From Candidatus Mediterraneibacter merdipullorum (GTDB taxonomy: Bacteria; Bacillota; Clostridia; Lachnospirales; Lachnospiraceae): 64,000 bases of DNA. How positions within the stretch are numbered: the first letter of the stretch is position 1; each line of letters opens with the position of its first letter. Shown here piece after piece: positions 7,470-16,160 of this stretch. The stretch is from the NCBI GenBank assembly GCA_019117125.1, contig DXAL01000051.1, positions 1 through 64,000 on the forward strand, read 5' to 3'. The notes below the pieces were generated by a model that did no database searches, was not told where the DNA came from, and worked only from the letters and a program-made list of their open reading frames with translations. The position numbers were made by a program, and so were the translations under genes.

Positions 7470-8317
7470 TGTAATTCCCTCCCTGTAACTTCCAGAAATA
7501 CGGTTTCCAGTGTGGGCTCGCATGTGTGGAGCGTCTCAATCTGATTTTCCAGGAGCCATGCGGATATGCGCCTGGCGGTCTCATCGCTCTGCAGCAGGAA
7601 ATGCTTCGTGCCGTCGCGCAGCTGCACCCGGTACTTTTTGACGGTGTTGTACTTCAGGCAGATTTCCTCCGGCGTACCGTGCTCTACGATGACCCCTTCA
7701 TTTAAAAGGGCGACGCGGTCGCAGAGCTTTGTGGCTTCCTCCATATTGTGGGTCGTGAGGAAGACCGCCATCCCTTCCTCGCGCAGCTCCCGGAGCATCC
7801 GGTGTATCTCGAGGGCGGTGGAAGGGTCCAGCCCGCTCGTGGGTTCGTCCAGGAAGAGGACTTTTGGACGGTGGAGGATGGCTCTTGCCAGGATGAGCCG
7901 CTGGGTCTCTCCTTTGGAGAGCTTTGCAGCGGGCTTCTTCCGGTGTTCATAGAGTCCGATGCGCTTTAAGAGCGGGTCGAGCTGTGTCAGCGGGACGCCG
8001 AGGATGCGGGCGAAATATTTCAGATTGTCATAGACGCTCATCCGCTCGTAGACGCCGCTTTCGTCTGTGACGATGCCAATCTGTTCGTAGATGCGCTCGT
8101 CGATATCCCGGCAGTCGATGCCAAGGACTTCCGCCTCGCCCGATGTGGGGAGGAGCTGTCCGGTGAGTATTTTGATGGTGGTCGTCTTGCCTGCGCCGCT
8201 GGGACCGAGGAAGCCGAGTATCTCTCCGCTGTGGAGGTCGGCGTTCAGGTCTTTGAGGACAAGGTCTCTGTCATATTTTTTGGAAATATGGCTGGCATGG
8301 ATGTACACTTCGCTCAT
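7466..8317 (-). CDS. ABC transporter ATP-binding protein
   Basis: 283 aa. Walker A GPSGAGKTTT (residues 39-48), signature variant LSKGETQRLILARA, Walker B VLFLDEPTSGLDP and switch His in TTHNMEEA. The C-terminal domain ends in FLLQSDETARRI...EPTLETVFLEVTG, typical of ABC-2 drug/antibiotic exporters. The start at 8317 (MSEVYIHASHISKKYD) is preceded by AGGAG. First gene of the four- or five-gene GntR-regulated operon. Confidence 0.9.
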   Translation of the reverse strand: MSEVYIHASHISKKYDRDLVLKDLNADLHSGEILGFLGPSGAGKTTTIKILTGQLLPTSGEAEVLGIDCRDIDERIYEQIGIVTDESGVYERMSVYDNLKYFARILGVPLTQLDPLLKRIGLYEHRKKPAAKLSKGETQRLILARAILHRPKVLFLDEPTSGLDPSTALEIHRMLRELREEGMAVFLTTHNMEEATKLCDRVALLNEGVIVEHGTPEEICLKYNTVKKYRVQLRDGTKHFLLQSDETARRISAWLLENQIETLHTCEPTLETVFLEVTGRELQ

Positions 8318-8351
8318 GTTCGGGTCTCCTTTATATTCTGTTCTGATATTA

Positions 8352-8401
8352 CTGTACTTATCTGACATGTACAGATTAACACAGAATGTACTGACTGTCA
8401 A
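8352..8401 (-). promoter_or_regulatory. Promoter and probable GntR operator of the ABC operon
   Basis: On the minus strand TTGACA (8401-8396) precedes a weak -10 around 8378-8373. Overlapping the predicted start point is a dyad CTGTAC-N11-GTACAG (8352-8357 and 8369-8374). Position and symmetry suit autoregulation by the YtrA-like protein. Additional TGTAC half-sites lie nearby. Confidence 0.6.
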
Positions 8402-8427
8402 TATGTAATATGTACAGTTTTGAAGAA

Positions 8428-8459
8428 ATAAAAAAAGCAGCCCGGAAGACCGGACTGCT
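8428..8459 (-). terminator. Terminator of the acidic lipoprotein gene
   Basis: Read on the minus strand, AGCAGTCCGG and CCGGGCTGCT form a 10-bp stem with one mismatch around TCTT, followed by a run of T. Confidence 0.85.
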
Positions 8460-8471
8460 GATGGTCAGGAT

Positions 8472-9047
8472 TTACTCTGCTGCAAATTCTCTGGAAACGA
8501 GTTCTGTGCCGTCGCTTCCGACATAGCGGACAACGACTACCGGGTTTTCCACTTCGATGGCTGCCGGGAGCGTGCCTGCCACAGACTCAAAGGTCGAAGC
8601 CTGGGAATCCAGTGTGGACTCAAGGGTCGCTGTATCCATTGCCGCGGACAGAGCCTCATCTTCAATAATAAAGGTGTAGATGAGTTTGTTGTCTTCGCCG
8701 GAGAGCTCCATCGTCATTCCTGTGCCTTCCAGAGAAGACATCTGGGACTCGAGCTGGCTCTGCATGATATCGGATTCTACGAACTCCTGGATGGAAGCAA
8801 ACTTGCCGGTGACTGCCGCGTCATCGCCTGCTGCGTCTTCCTCCGCAGCCTCAACGGATTCCGCCGCTTCATCCTCTGCGGCTTCCACTTCTTCTTCCGC
8901 AGCTTCCTCTTCGGCTGCAGCTTCCTCCTCTGCCTGTGCGGCGTCGTCTGCCTTGTCTGCGTCGGAAGAGCCGCCGCATGCGCTCAGTGAGAATGCGAGC
9001 ATGGAAGCGCACAGAAGAAGCGCCAGTTTACGTAGTCTGTTTTTCAT
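8472..9047 (-). CDS. Lipoprotein with acidic linker and DUF4854-like domain
   Basis: 191 aa. A lipoprotein signal peptide ends in the lipobox LSACGG (Cys about residue 22). A strongly acidic, Ala/Glu-rich low-complexity linker covers about residues 28-72. The C-terminal domain (FASIQEFVESDIMQSQ ... VVVVRYVGSDGTEL) resembles small secreted DUF4854-type domains of clostridia. It should be anchored to the outer face of the membrane; function unknown. I take the ATG at 9047 because it begins the signal peptide MKNRLRKLALLLCAS and follows GGAGGAATAG. It has its own terminator. Confidence 0.8.
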   Translation of the reverse strand: MKNRLRKLALLLCASMLAFSLSACGGSSDADKADDAAQAEEEAAAEEEAAEEEVEAAEDEAAESVEAAEEDAAGDDAAVTGKFASIQEFVESDIMQSQLESQMSSLEGTGMTMELSGEDNKLIYTFIIEDEALSAAMDTATLESTLDSQASTFESVAGTLPAAIEVENPVVVVRYVGSDGTELVSREFAAE

Positions 9048-9285
9048 AGTCCTATTCCTCCTTTTTCCTCCGGAAGACAAGATGCCTGCCGGAATACTGA
9101 TAGCATCATTATGCCACAGTGATAAAATCATAGCAAGTTAAATTGTGAAAAATATGTGAAAACAGTATGAAAAGAGCCGGTATCCGGTCGGGATGCGCAC
9201 TGTTCAGGGGAAAAACGCGGCGGGAGCGGGCGGGGGAGCGTATCAGGTATAAAAAACAAGAAAATGTGTAAAAATGAAATGAGCT
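9048..9285. other. Non-coding stretch before the nrdJ promoter
   Basis: About 240 bases between the divergent lipoprotein and nrdJ genes. It holds a possible rightward promoter TTGTGA-N17-TATGAA near 9141-9169 and a GC-rich patch (9195-9240). I see no gene, riboswitch fold or repeat that I can name; no cobalamin riboswitch is apparent despite the B12 dependence of the next gene. Confidence 0.4.
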
Positions 9286-9301
9286 ACACTATATTTTGTG
9301 G
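9286..9301 (+). promoter_or_regulatory. NrdR box overlapping the nrdJ -10
   Basis: ACACTATATTTTGTGG agrees with the NrdR consensus (ACACWATATWTWGTGT-like) apart from the last base. It contains TATATT (9290-9295), a likely -10, with a weak -35 17 bases upstream. A second, poorer box may lie at 9330-9345. NrdR represses ribonucleotide reductase genes when dATP is high. Confidence 0.65.
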
Positions 9302-9439
9302 TTGGAACACAAACTTTTTATTTGTCAAGACTTGATATTTTATTTTTGAGATGATACGCTCATTAGCGTACGGATAAAATGCGGGCGGACCGCAGAGAAA
9401 AATATCGGAATACAGAATACAGTAGAAAGAGGGAACGAA

Positions 9440-11737
9440 ATGACAGTAGAAGAATGGCTGGGGGAAGAGAACCAGCTCGGCACAGACATCTGGACGAAAA
9501 AATACTGCTGCGACGGAGAGAACTTCGAGCAGTGGCTGGACCGCATCAGCGGAGGCAACCGTGAGATTGCGGAATACATCCGGCAGAAAAAGTTCCTGTT
9601 CGGGGGAAGGATACTCTCAAACAGGGGAATGGACCAGAAGGGGAGGAAGGTCACGTACTCAAACTGCTACGTGATAGCGCCCCCGGAGGACAATATCGAG
9701 AGCATCTTTGACTGCGCCAAGAAGCTGGCACGCACATACAGCTACGGCGGCGGATGCGGCGTGGACATCTCACGCTTAAGCCCCCGCGGCGCGAAAATCA
9801 ACAATGCGGCAAAGGAGACGAGCGGCTCGGTCTCCTTTATGGAGCTCTATTCCCTGGTGACAGCGCTCATCGGTCAGAACGGGCGCAGGGGAGCGCTCAT
9901 GATTTCCATCGACAGCTCCCATCCGGACGTGGAGGAGTTCATCGACCTGAAGACGGACCTGGAGAAGGTGACGAAGGCGAACATCTCCGTGCGCATCCAT
10001 GAGGATTTCATGGAAGCGGTGAAGAATAATGAAGAGTATCTGCTCCACTATACAAGAGAAGCCACAGGCGAAGTGGTGGAGCGCAGCGTGAACGCGCGGG
10101 ACCTGTTCCGCCGCATCGCGGAGACGAACTGGGACTATGCGGAGCCGGGCGCCCTTTTCTGGGACCGCATCGAGGGATGGAACCTCCTGAGCAATACGGA
10201 GGAATTTTCCTATGCGGGCGTGAACCCGTGCGCGGAGGAGCCGCTACCGGCAGGGGGGAGCTGCCTGCTGGGGAGCATCAACCTGTCCGAGTTTGTCAAC
10301 GACCCCTTTACCGGACATGCGCAGTTTGACTTTGAAGGGTTCAAGCACTGTGTGGAAGTCTCAGTGGGCGCGCTCAACGAAGTGCTGGAGGAAGGGCTCC
10401 CGCTCCATCCGCTTCAGGAGCAGCAGGACAGCGTGGGACAGTGGCGCCAGATTGGTCTCGGCATCATGGGGCTTGCAGACTGCCTCATCAAGCTCGGGCT
10501 GACCTACGGCGAGGAGGATGCGGTCAGCATGTGCGATGACATCGGATTCGCCATGGCGGACTCCGCTATCGCCGCATCGGCAAGGCTGGCAAAAGACAAG
10601 GGCGCGTTCCCCAGGTGCAATGTGGATGAAATCATGTCCACCCCGTATTTTGAGGCGAATACTTCCGAGAAGACCCGGGAACTGGTGCGCAAGTACGGTC
10701 TGAGGAACTCTCAGCTCCTGACGATTGCGCCGACGGGAACCCTCTCCACCATGCTGGGCATCTCGGGCGGCATCGAGCCGGTCTATGCGAACTACTATGA
10801 GCGCAAGACAGAGTCCCTGCACGGCACGGACGTCTATTATAAGGTATATACGAAGATTGTGGAGAGCTATATGAAGCAGCACGCTTTAAAGAGCGATTCC
10901 GAGCTGCCGGATTATTTCGTGACCGCCATGACGCTGGGATACCGCCAGCGCATTGATATGCAGGCAATCTGGCAGACGCATATCGACGCGTCCATCAGCT
11001 CCACGGTCAACGTGCCGAACCGCTTCACGGTAGAAGAGACGGAAGGGCTGTACATGTACGCCTATGAGAAGGGGCTCAAAGGCATCACCATCTTCCGGGA
11101 CGGCTGCAAGAGAATCGGCATCCTCAACACGAGCGAGAAGAAGGAGAAGGAGAGCCGGAAAGTCCTGGCAGGGGAAGGGCTCAAGCGCGGAGAAATCCTG
11201 CTCGTGACCGACGATGTGGTCGGGAAGAAGCGCAAGCTCACTACCGGCTGCGGAAGCCTGCACTGTATCGCCCTGTTCGACCCCCATACGGGAGCGCTTC
11301 TGGAGACTTACCTGAGCAAGGGCTCCACCGGCGGATGCAACAACTTCATGGTAGGACTTTCGCGGATGATATCCATCAGCGCCCGGGGCGGCATCGATAT
11401 CGAGACTATCGTGGACCAGCTCAATTCCAGCGGCTCCTGTCCGTCCTATACGGCGAGACGGGTGTCCCGGAAGGATACGAGCAAGGGCGCGTGCTGCCCG
11501 ATGGCAGTGGGCAACGCCCTGCTGGATATGTACAATGAGATGCAGGCGGAACTGGCGGAGCGCCAGGGAAAAGCCAGCGTGAAGACGGCAAGGAGGACCG
11601 AGAAGGTGCCGAAGCCAAAGGCGGTGACTTCCGAGGCGCCGACGGACAAGATGTACTGCCCGGAGTGCGGGGAGCCTCTCGTGTTTGAGGAAGGGTGCAA
11701 CATCTGCAAGTGCTGCGGCTGGAGCAAGTGCCACTAG
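9440..11737 (+). CDS. nrdJ: Adenosylcobalamin-dependent (class II) ribonucleotide reductase
   Basis: 765 aa. It converts ribonucleotides to deoxyribonucleotides without oxygen or a separate radical subunit. The catalytic barrel shows SNCYVI, GGGCGVDISRLSP, NPCAEEPLP (radical-cysteine loop), the effector-site region RRGALMIS and the phosphate loop APTGTLSTML. The C-terminus holds a zinc-ribbon-like CPECGEPLVFEEGCNICKCC with a final CxxC, as in clostridial NrdJ, thought to re-reduce the active site. Start 9440 follows AGAGGGAACGAA. It lies 11 bases before azlC and may share a transcript. The NrdR box at 9286 suggests dATP-linked control. Confidence 0.94.
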   Translation: MTVEEWLGEENQLGTDIWTKKYCCDGENFEQWLDRISGGNREIAEYIRQKKFLFGGRILSNRGMDQKGRKVTYSNCYVIAPPEDNIESIFDCAKKLARTYSYGGGCGVDISRLSPRGAKINNAAKETSGSVSFMELYSLVTALIGQNGRRGALMISIDSSHPDVEEFIDLKTDLEKVTKANISVRIHEDFMEAVKNNEEYLLHYTREATGEVVERSVNARDLFRRIAETNWDYAEPGALFWDRIEGWNLLSNTEEFSYAGVNPCAEEPLPAGGSCLLGSINLSEFVNDPFTGHAQFDFEGFKHCVEVSVGALNEVLEEGLPLHPLQEQQDSVGQWRQIGLGIMGLADCLIKLGLTYGEEDAVSMCDDIGFAMADSAIAASARLAKDKGAFPRCNVDEIMSTPYFEANTSEKTRELVRKYGLRNSQLLTIAPTGTLSTMLGISGGIEPVYANYYERKTESLHGTDVYYKVYTKIVESYMKQHALKSDSELPDYFVTAMTLGYRQRIDMQAIWQTHIDASISSTVNVPNRFTVEETEGLYMYAYEKGLKGITIFRDGCKRIGILNTSEKKEKESRKVLAGEGLKRGEILLVTDDVVGKKRKLTTGCGSLHCIALFDPHTGALLETYLSKGSTGGCNNFMVGLSRMISISARGGIDIETIVDQLNSSGSCPSYTARRVSRKDTSKGACCPMAVGNALLDMYNEMQAELAERQGKASVKTARRTEKVPKPKAVTSEAPTDKMYCPECGEPLVFEEGCNICKCCGWSKCH

Positions 11738-11748
11738 GGGCAGCGGAC

Positions 11749-12462
11749 ATGCAGGGAAAGACGGATGTGAAGCGGAAGGCATTTCGCGCCGCATTCCCCT
11801 ATACGATACCCATCTTTGCGGGATTCTGGTTCCTGGGGATGACGTACGGCATCTATATGAATGTCTCGGGTTTTTCATTCTGGTATCCGATGCTGATGAG
11901 CCTGACCATCTTTGCGGGCTCCATCGAGTTTGTCACAGTCAATATGCTGATGGGGGCGTTTGCCCCCATCCAGGCATTTCTGATGACGCTGATGATTAAT
12001 GCCAGACATCTGTTTTATGGCATCTCCATGCTGGATAAATACCGGGGGACCGGATGGAAGAAGATTTATCTGATATTCGGGATGTGCGACGAGAGCTTTT
12101 CCATCAATTATACAGCAGACATACCAAAAGACGTGGACCGGGGATGGTTCATGTTTTTTGTCACGTTACTGGACCATTTTTACTGGGTCTTCGGAGCGAC
12201 GCTGGGAGGCATCTTCGGCTCCTTCATTCAGTTCAGCACAGAGGGGCTGGAGTTTGTGATGACAGCGATGTTCGTCGTCATCTTTCTGGAGCAGTGGCTC
12301 AAGGAGAAGGACCACAGGAGCGGATTGTTCGGACTGTGCCTGTCCGCGCTCTGCCTGGCAGTGTTCGGACCGGACCGGTTCATCCTGCCGGCGATGGCGG
12401 TCATCCTCCTGATTCTGACGCTCCTGAAGGGGACGCTTGAGAAAGGAGGCGGGGAAGGATGA
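11749..12462 (+). CDS. azlC: AzlC-type branched-chain amino acid exporter, large subunit
   Basis: 237 aa. The AzlC fold is clear: [23 protein letters not shown], the [14 protein letters not shown] region and [12 protein letters not shown], with multiple hydrophobic helices. With AzlD it exports branched-chain amino acids or analogues. I take the ATG at 11749 ([10 protein letters not shown]), just after the nrdJ stop, with AGGGGCAG as ribosome site; an upstream in-frame start would lie inside nrdJ. It overlaps azlD by ATGA. Confidence 0.92.
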   Translation: MQGKTDVKRKAFRAAFPYTIPIFAGFWFLGMTYGIYMNVSGFSFWYPMLMSLTIFAGSIEFVTVNMLMGAFAPIQAFLMTLMINARHLFYGISMLDKYRGTGWKKIYLIFGMCDESFSINYTADIPKDVDRGWFMFFVTLLDHFYWVFGATLGGIFGSFIQFSTEGLEFVMTAMFVVIFLEQWLKEKDHRSGLFGLCLSALCLAVFGPDRFILPAMAVILLILTLLKGTLEKGGGEG

Positions 12463-12785
12463 CGCTGACACAACAGGTGATAACGGTCGCCATGGTCGTC
12501 CTCGGCACGGCGGTGACGCGGTTCCTGCCGTTTCTTCTGTTTCCGGCAGGGAAAAAGACGCCGGAGTATATCCGATACCTTGGAAGAGTGCTCCCGGCGG
12601 CAGTGTTCGGACTGCTTGTCATCTACAGTCTGAAAGATGTGGAGCTTTTATCCGGCAGCCACGGGATTCCGGAACTGATTTCCATAGCGGTGGTCGCAGC
12701 GCTGCACGTGTGGAAACGGCAGATGCTCGTCTCCATTGCAGGGGGGACGGTCTGCTATATGGTCCTCGTGCAGATGGTATTTTAA
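12459..12785 (+). CDS. azlD: AzlD-type branched-chain amino acid exporter, small subunit
   Basis: 108 aa with four hydrophobic segments and the AzlD pattern [14 protein letters not shown]...[21 protein letters not shown]. It begins inside the end of azlC (ATGA overlap, GGAAGG before it), so the two subunits are translationally coupled, and a terminator follows. Confidence 0.92.
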   Translation: MTLTQQVITVAMVVLGTAVTRFLPFLLFPAGKKTPEYIRYLGRVLPAAVFGLLVIYSLKDVELLSGSHGIPELISIAVVAALHVWKRQMLVSIAGGTVCYMVLVQMVF

Positions 12786-12796
12786 TGAAATAAGAG

Positions 12797-12830
12797 CCAT
12801 GAGGTTGCATCTGCAGCTTCATGGTTTTTT
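12797..12830 (+). terminator. Terminator after azlD
   Basis: CCATGAGG (12797-12804) pairs with CTTCATGG (12817-12824, one G-T pair), followed by TTTTTT. Confidence 0.8.
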
Positions 12831-12973
12831 ATATCATCTATCGGATTGGAGGGATGCTTCACTTCCTGACATGCCTTAAATGCATGGAAACGGATAAACC
12901 ATAAGTATTAGACATTGTGTGAAGAGACTACTATACTGTAAATGAAACAGAATCAAAAGTCAGGAGGATGCTT

Positions 12974-13624
12974 ATGAAATATGTGAAACTGGGAACTTCG
13001 GAGTTAAATGTATCCCGCATCTGTATGGGATGCATGGGGTTCGGAGACGCGAAGAACGGACAGCATACCTGGACCATCGACGAGGAACATACCCGGGAAA
13101 TCATCCGCAGCGGGCTGGAATCCGGGATTAATTTTTACGATACTGCCATCGGATATCAGAGCGGCACGAGCGAGCAGTATCTGGGCAGGTCGCTGCGGGA
13201 TTATGCAAAACGGGATGAAGTGGTGGTTGCCACCAAATTCCTTCCCCGCACGCCGGAAGAGATAGAGCAGGGCGTTCCGGCACAGGAGCATATTGAGCGG
13301 ATGCTCAACAAGAGTCTGGAAAACCTCGGGATGGATTATGTGGACCTCTACATTTATCACATGTGGGACTATGCAACGCCGCTGTATGACATCATGGAAG
13401 GTCTGAACCATGTGGTGAAAGCCGGAAAGGCAAGATATATCGGCATTTCCAACTGTTTTGCGTATCAGCTGGCAAAGGCAGTCGACCTCTGTCTGACAAA
13501 GGAAGAAACCGACTATCTGGAAGAGCCTTATGTGCCGCACGCGCTGGTGGGCGTTATGGCGCAGAATACAGCGGAGCAGGCGAAAGAAAAACATGTCTGG
13601 TCCACGGGAAATCAAAAGCTGTAA
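12974..13624 (+). pseudogene. Aldo-keto reductase with an in-frame internal deletion
   Basis: 216 codons open, whereas this family (YakC/YajO type) is about 330 aa. Residues 1-165 match an AKR N-terminal half: GTSELNVSRICMGCMGFG, catalytic Tyr/Asp region NFYDTAIGYQSG, VATKF and GKARYIGISN. Directly after AYQLAKA the reading jumps to VDLCLTKEETDYLEEPYVPH and the family's C-terminal tail ending STGNQKL. About 110 residues carrying the rest of the barrel and cofactor site are missing, yet the frame is kept. The start at 12974 follows AGGAGG. The product is almost certainly inactive as a reductase. A short repeat (AAGGCA) at the junction suggests a microhomology deletion. Confidence 0.8.
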
Positions 13625-13651
13625 AAAATAAAAAACGATAAGAAAATAATA

Positions 13652-13700
13652 TTGACACAGCGTCAGAACAGTGGTGATATGTAGTTGTTGACACGGTGTC
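13652..13700 (+). promoter_or_regulatory. Promoter and TetR-type operators of the alcohol dehydrogenase operon
   Basis: TTGACA (13652-13657) is followed after 17 bases by TGATAT. Two related dyads flank it: GACACAGCGTC (13654-13664) and the perfect GACACGGTGTC (13690-13700), centred 36 bp apart. They are good candidate sites for the TetR protein at the operon end. Confidence 0.6.
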
Positions 13701-13737
13701 GGAATATCTTGAGATGATGAGAAAGGAGAGACTGGAA

Positions 13738-14907
13738 ATGCTTGGTAATTTTTCATACTGTAATCCGACGAAACTCTATTTTGGAGATAACGCGCTGGAC
13801 TATCTGAACACAGAACTGCCGAAATACGGCAGCAATGTAGTGCTCGTTTACGGGGGCGGCTCCATCCGGAAGAACGGGATTTATGACGATGTGTGCCGCA
13901 TCCTGAAGGAGAACGGCAAAAATGTGGCGGAGATATCCGGCGTCATGCCGAACCCGACGCTTCAGAAGCTGTATGAAGGCATGGAAATCGCAAGAGGTCA
14001 TCGCGCGGATTTTATCCTGGCAGTCGGCGGAGGTTCTGTCTGCGATTACTCGAAGGCGCTGTCCGTATCCATCCACTGCAAGGAAGACCCGTGGGAAAAG
14101 TACTATGTGCGCTTTGAAGAGCCGGAGTGCGAGGTCGTTCCGGTGGGATGCGTGCTGACGATGGCAGGGACGGGCTCCGAGATGAATGCGGGCGCTGTCA
14201 TCACGAACCGGGAGACGAAGCAGAAGTTCGGGCATGTGTTTGCCGATGAGAACATTATGCCCAGGTTTGCCATCCTGAACCCGAAGTACACGATGACGCT
14301 GCCCCGCTATCAGATGGCGGCAGGCACTTATGATATCTTTAATCATATCTGCGAGCAGTACTTCTCCGGGGAGGACGATAACACGAGCGACTACATCAGT
14401 GAAGGGCTGATGCGCTCTGTCATTCATTCCGGGCGCATCGCAAATGAAAATCCCCAGGATTATGAAGCGCGCAGCAATATCATGTGGGCTGCCACATGGG
14501 CGCTGAACACGCTGGTATCCAGAGGAAAGGAGACGGACTGGATGGTCCACATGCTCGGGCAGGCAGCAGGAGGCTATACGAATGCGACCCATGGGATGAC
14601 GCTTGCTTCCGTATCTCTTCCGTATTACCGCTATATCATGCCGTATGGCCTTGCGAAATTCAGACGGTTCGCGGTCAATGTATGGGATGTGGACCCGGCG
14701 GGCAAGACGGATGTCCAGATTGCGGAAGAAGGACTTCAGGCGATGGGGGACTGGATGAGGGAACTGGGTCTTGTGATGAGCCTGTCCGAACTGGGAGCGA
14801 CAGAGGACATGCTGGAAGGCATTGCAGACGGCGTGCTCGTCATGACAGGCGGCTACAAAGTGCTTGACCGGGAAGAAATCATCCGGATATTAAAAGAAAG
14901 CCTGTGA
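13738..14907 (+). CDS. Iron-containing alcohol dehydrogenase (BdhA/YqhD-like)
   Basis: 389 aa, the usual length. N-terminal Rossmann-like part with YGGGSIRKNGIYD and the NAD(P) motif GGGSVCDYSK; C-terminal helical metal domain with YDIFNHICEQ and THGMTLASVSLPY supplying Fe(II)-binding His residues. It reduces aldehydes to alcohols with NAD(P)H. The ATG at 13738 follows AAGGAGAG; an in-frame ATG at 13696 lies within the operator. First gene of an operon with flavodoxin and TetR, suggesting inducible aldehyde or redox-stress defence. Confidence 0.92.
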   Translation: MLGNFSYCNPTKLYFGDNALDYLNTELPKYGSNVVLVYGGGSIRKNGIYDDVCRILKENGKNVAEISGVMPNPTLQKLYEGMEIARGHRADFILAVGGGSVCDYSKALSVSIHCKEDPWEKYYVRFEEPECEVVPVGCVLTMAGTGSEMNAGAVITNRETKQKFGHVFADENIMPRFAILNPKYTMTLPRYQMAAGTYDIFNHICEQYFSGEDDNTSDYISEGLMRSVIHSGRIANENPQDYEARSNIMWAATWALNTLVSRGKETDWMVHMLGQAAGGYTNATHGMTLASVSLPYYRYIMPYGLAKFRRFAVNVWDVDPAGKTDVQIAEEGLQAMGDWMRELGLVMSLSELGATEDMLEGIADGVLVMTGGYKVLDREEIIRILKESL

Positions 14908-14926
14908 AGAGAAAGGAGACGGTGAC

Positions 14927-15394
14927 ATGAACGGAAAGAAACTGGTGGCATATTTTTCGGCAAGCGGAGTGACGGCGGATGTGGCGCGGAAGATTGCGGA
15001 TGCGGCAGGAGCGGACCTTTACGAGATACGCCCGGCGAAGCCCTACACAGCGGCGGATTTGGACTGGACGGATAAGAAGAGCCGCAGCACGCTGGAGATG
15101 AACGATGCAGCGTGCCGTCCGGAAATCGCCGGGGATGTCGGGGATATGGAGCAGTATGATGCCATCTGGCTGGGCTTCCCCATCTGGTGGTATGTGGAGC
15201 CCCGCATCATCGATACATTCCTGGAATCTTATGATTTCTCCGGAAAGAAGATGATTCCCTTCGCCACATCCGGCGGAAGCGGCATCCGGCGCGCAGAGCA
15301 GAGCCTGAAAGCGCATTGTCCGGCAGCAGACTGGCAGGAGGGACGCCTCTTAAATGGCGCCGACGTCAAATCCTGGGTAAATGAACTGCTCTAA
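14927..15394 (+). CDS. Flavodoxin family protein
   Basis: 155 aa. FMN phosphate loop YFSASGVTADVARKI near the N-terminus, the flavin-facing FPIWWYVEPRIIDTFLE loop and FATSGGSGI. The family (flavodoxin_4) acts in the cytoplasm as an electron carrier or small reductase. It lies 19 bp after the alcohol dehydrogenase and 13 bp before the TetR gene, so all three are probably one transcript. Confidence 0.88.
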   Translation: MNGKKLVAYFSASGVTADVARKIADAAGADLYEIRPAKPYTAADLDWTDKKSRSTLEMNDAACRPEIAGDVGDMEQYDAIWLGFPIWWYVEPRIIDTFLESYDFSGKKMIPFATSGGSGIRRAEQSLKAHCPAADWQEGRLLNGADVKSWVNELL

Positions 15395-15407
15395 GGAGGA
15401 CATACAG

Positions 15408-16058
15408 ATGCCAAAAGGTTCTGAAGAACGGACAAATGCAAGGAAAGAAGAAATCATCGACGCCTGCGCCGGGCTCTATGAAACGATGAACTTTAAGGAG
15501 ATAACCATCCGGGAAATCGGGAAGCAGACATCATTTACCCGGACGTCCATCTATAATTATTTCCAGACAAAGGAAGAAATCTTCCTGGCGCTGTTCCAGC
15601 GGGAGTATGAGCGGTGGGTCAGGGACCTGGATGACATACGACTGAGACATGAGCAGATGAGTGTGGAGGGATTCGCCGACGCGCTGGCGCATACGCTGGA
15701 AAAGCGGGAGCGGCTTTTAAAGCTCCTGGCCATGAACCATTACGATATGGAAGCGAACAGCCGCATGGAAAATCTGGTGGCGTTCAAGACCGCTTACGGC
15801 AATTCCCTTTCTGCGCTGTCCCGCTGCCTGGAGAAGTTCTTCCCGCAAATGCAGGAGAAGGACATCGAGGGATTTCTCTATGCGTTCTTTCCATTCCTGT
15901 TCGGTGTGTATCCATATACCAGCGTTACGGAAAAGCAGACGGAGGCGATGGACCGCGCCGGCGTCCGTTATGTATGTTATTCGGTCCGGGAAATTGTCTG
16001 TTCCATGACGAAAAAGCTGCTGGAAAGGTATCGACAATCCGCTCCGGTTGTATTATAA
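15408..16058 (+). CDS. TetR-family transcriptional regulator
   Basis: 216 aa. N-terminal TetR helix-turn-helix at about residues 10-58 (ARKEEIIDACAGLYETMNF then TRTSIYNYFQTKEEIF). The C-terminal ligand domain is helical (SVEGFADALAHTLEKRERLLKLLAMNHYD) and of the TetR_C type common in Lachnospiraceae. The ATG at 15408 follows AAGGAGGA; an ATG at 15381 lies inside the flavodoxin gene. It probably represses its own operon at 13652-13700. Confidence 0.88.
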   Translation: MPKGSEERTNARKEEIIDACAGLYETMNFKEITIREIGKQTSFTRTSIYNYFQTKEEIFLALFQREYERWVRDLDDIRLRHEQMSVEGFADALAHTLEKRERLLKLLAMNHYDMEANSRMENLVAFKTAYGNSLSALSRCLEKFFPQMQEKDIEGFLYAFFPFLFGVYPYTSVTEKQTEAMDRAGVRYVCYSVREIVCSMTKKLLERYRQSAPVVL

Positions 16059-16160
16059 TCTTTCCCGTTGAGGTGTTTTCAGGGTGCGGGCGCCGCACAC
16101 ATTTTCTGCACCTTGACAGGACAAAAGAGCAGAAACAGACTTACCGGAGGAATCAGTACC

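Noticed and set aside
9048-9439. Cobalamin riboswitch before nrdJ
   Set aside because: I could not find a B12-box-like sequence or the expected multi-stem layout; the NrdR box is the better regulatory call.
16081-16100. Hairpin GTGCGG-GCG-CCGCAC before the DAHP synthase gene as a terminator or attenuator
   Set aside because: Only a 6-bp stem with four T residues and no leader peptide with aromatic codons; too weak to list.
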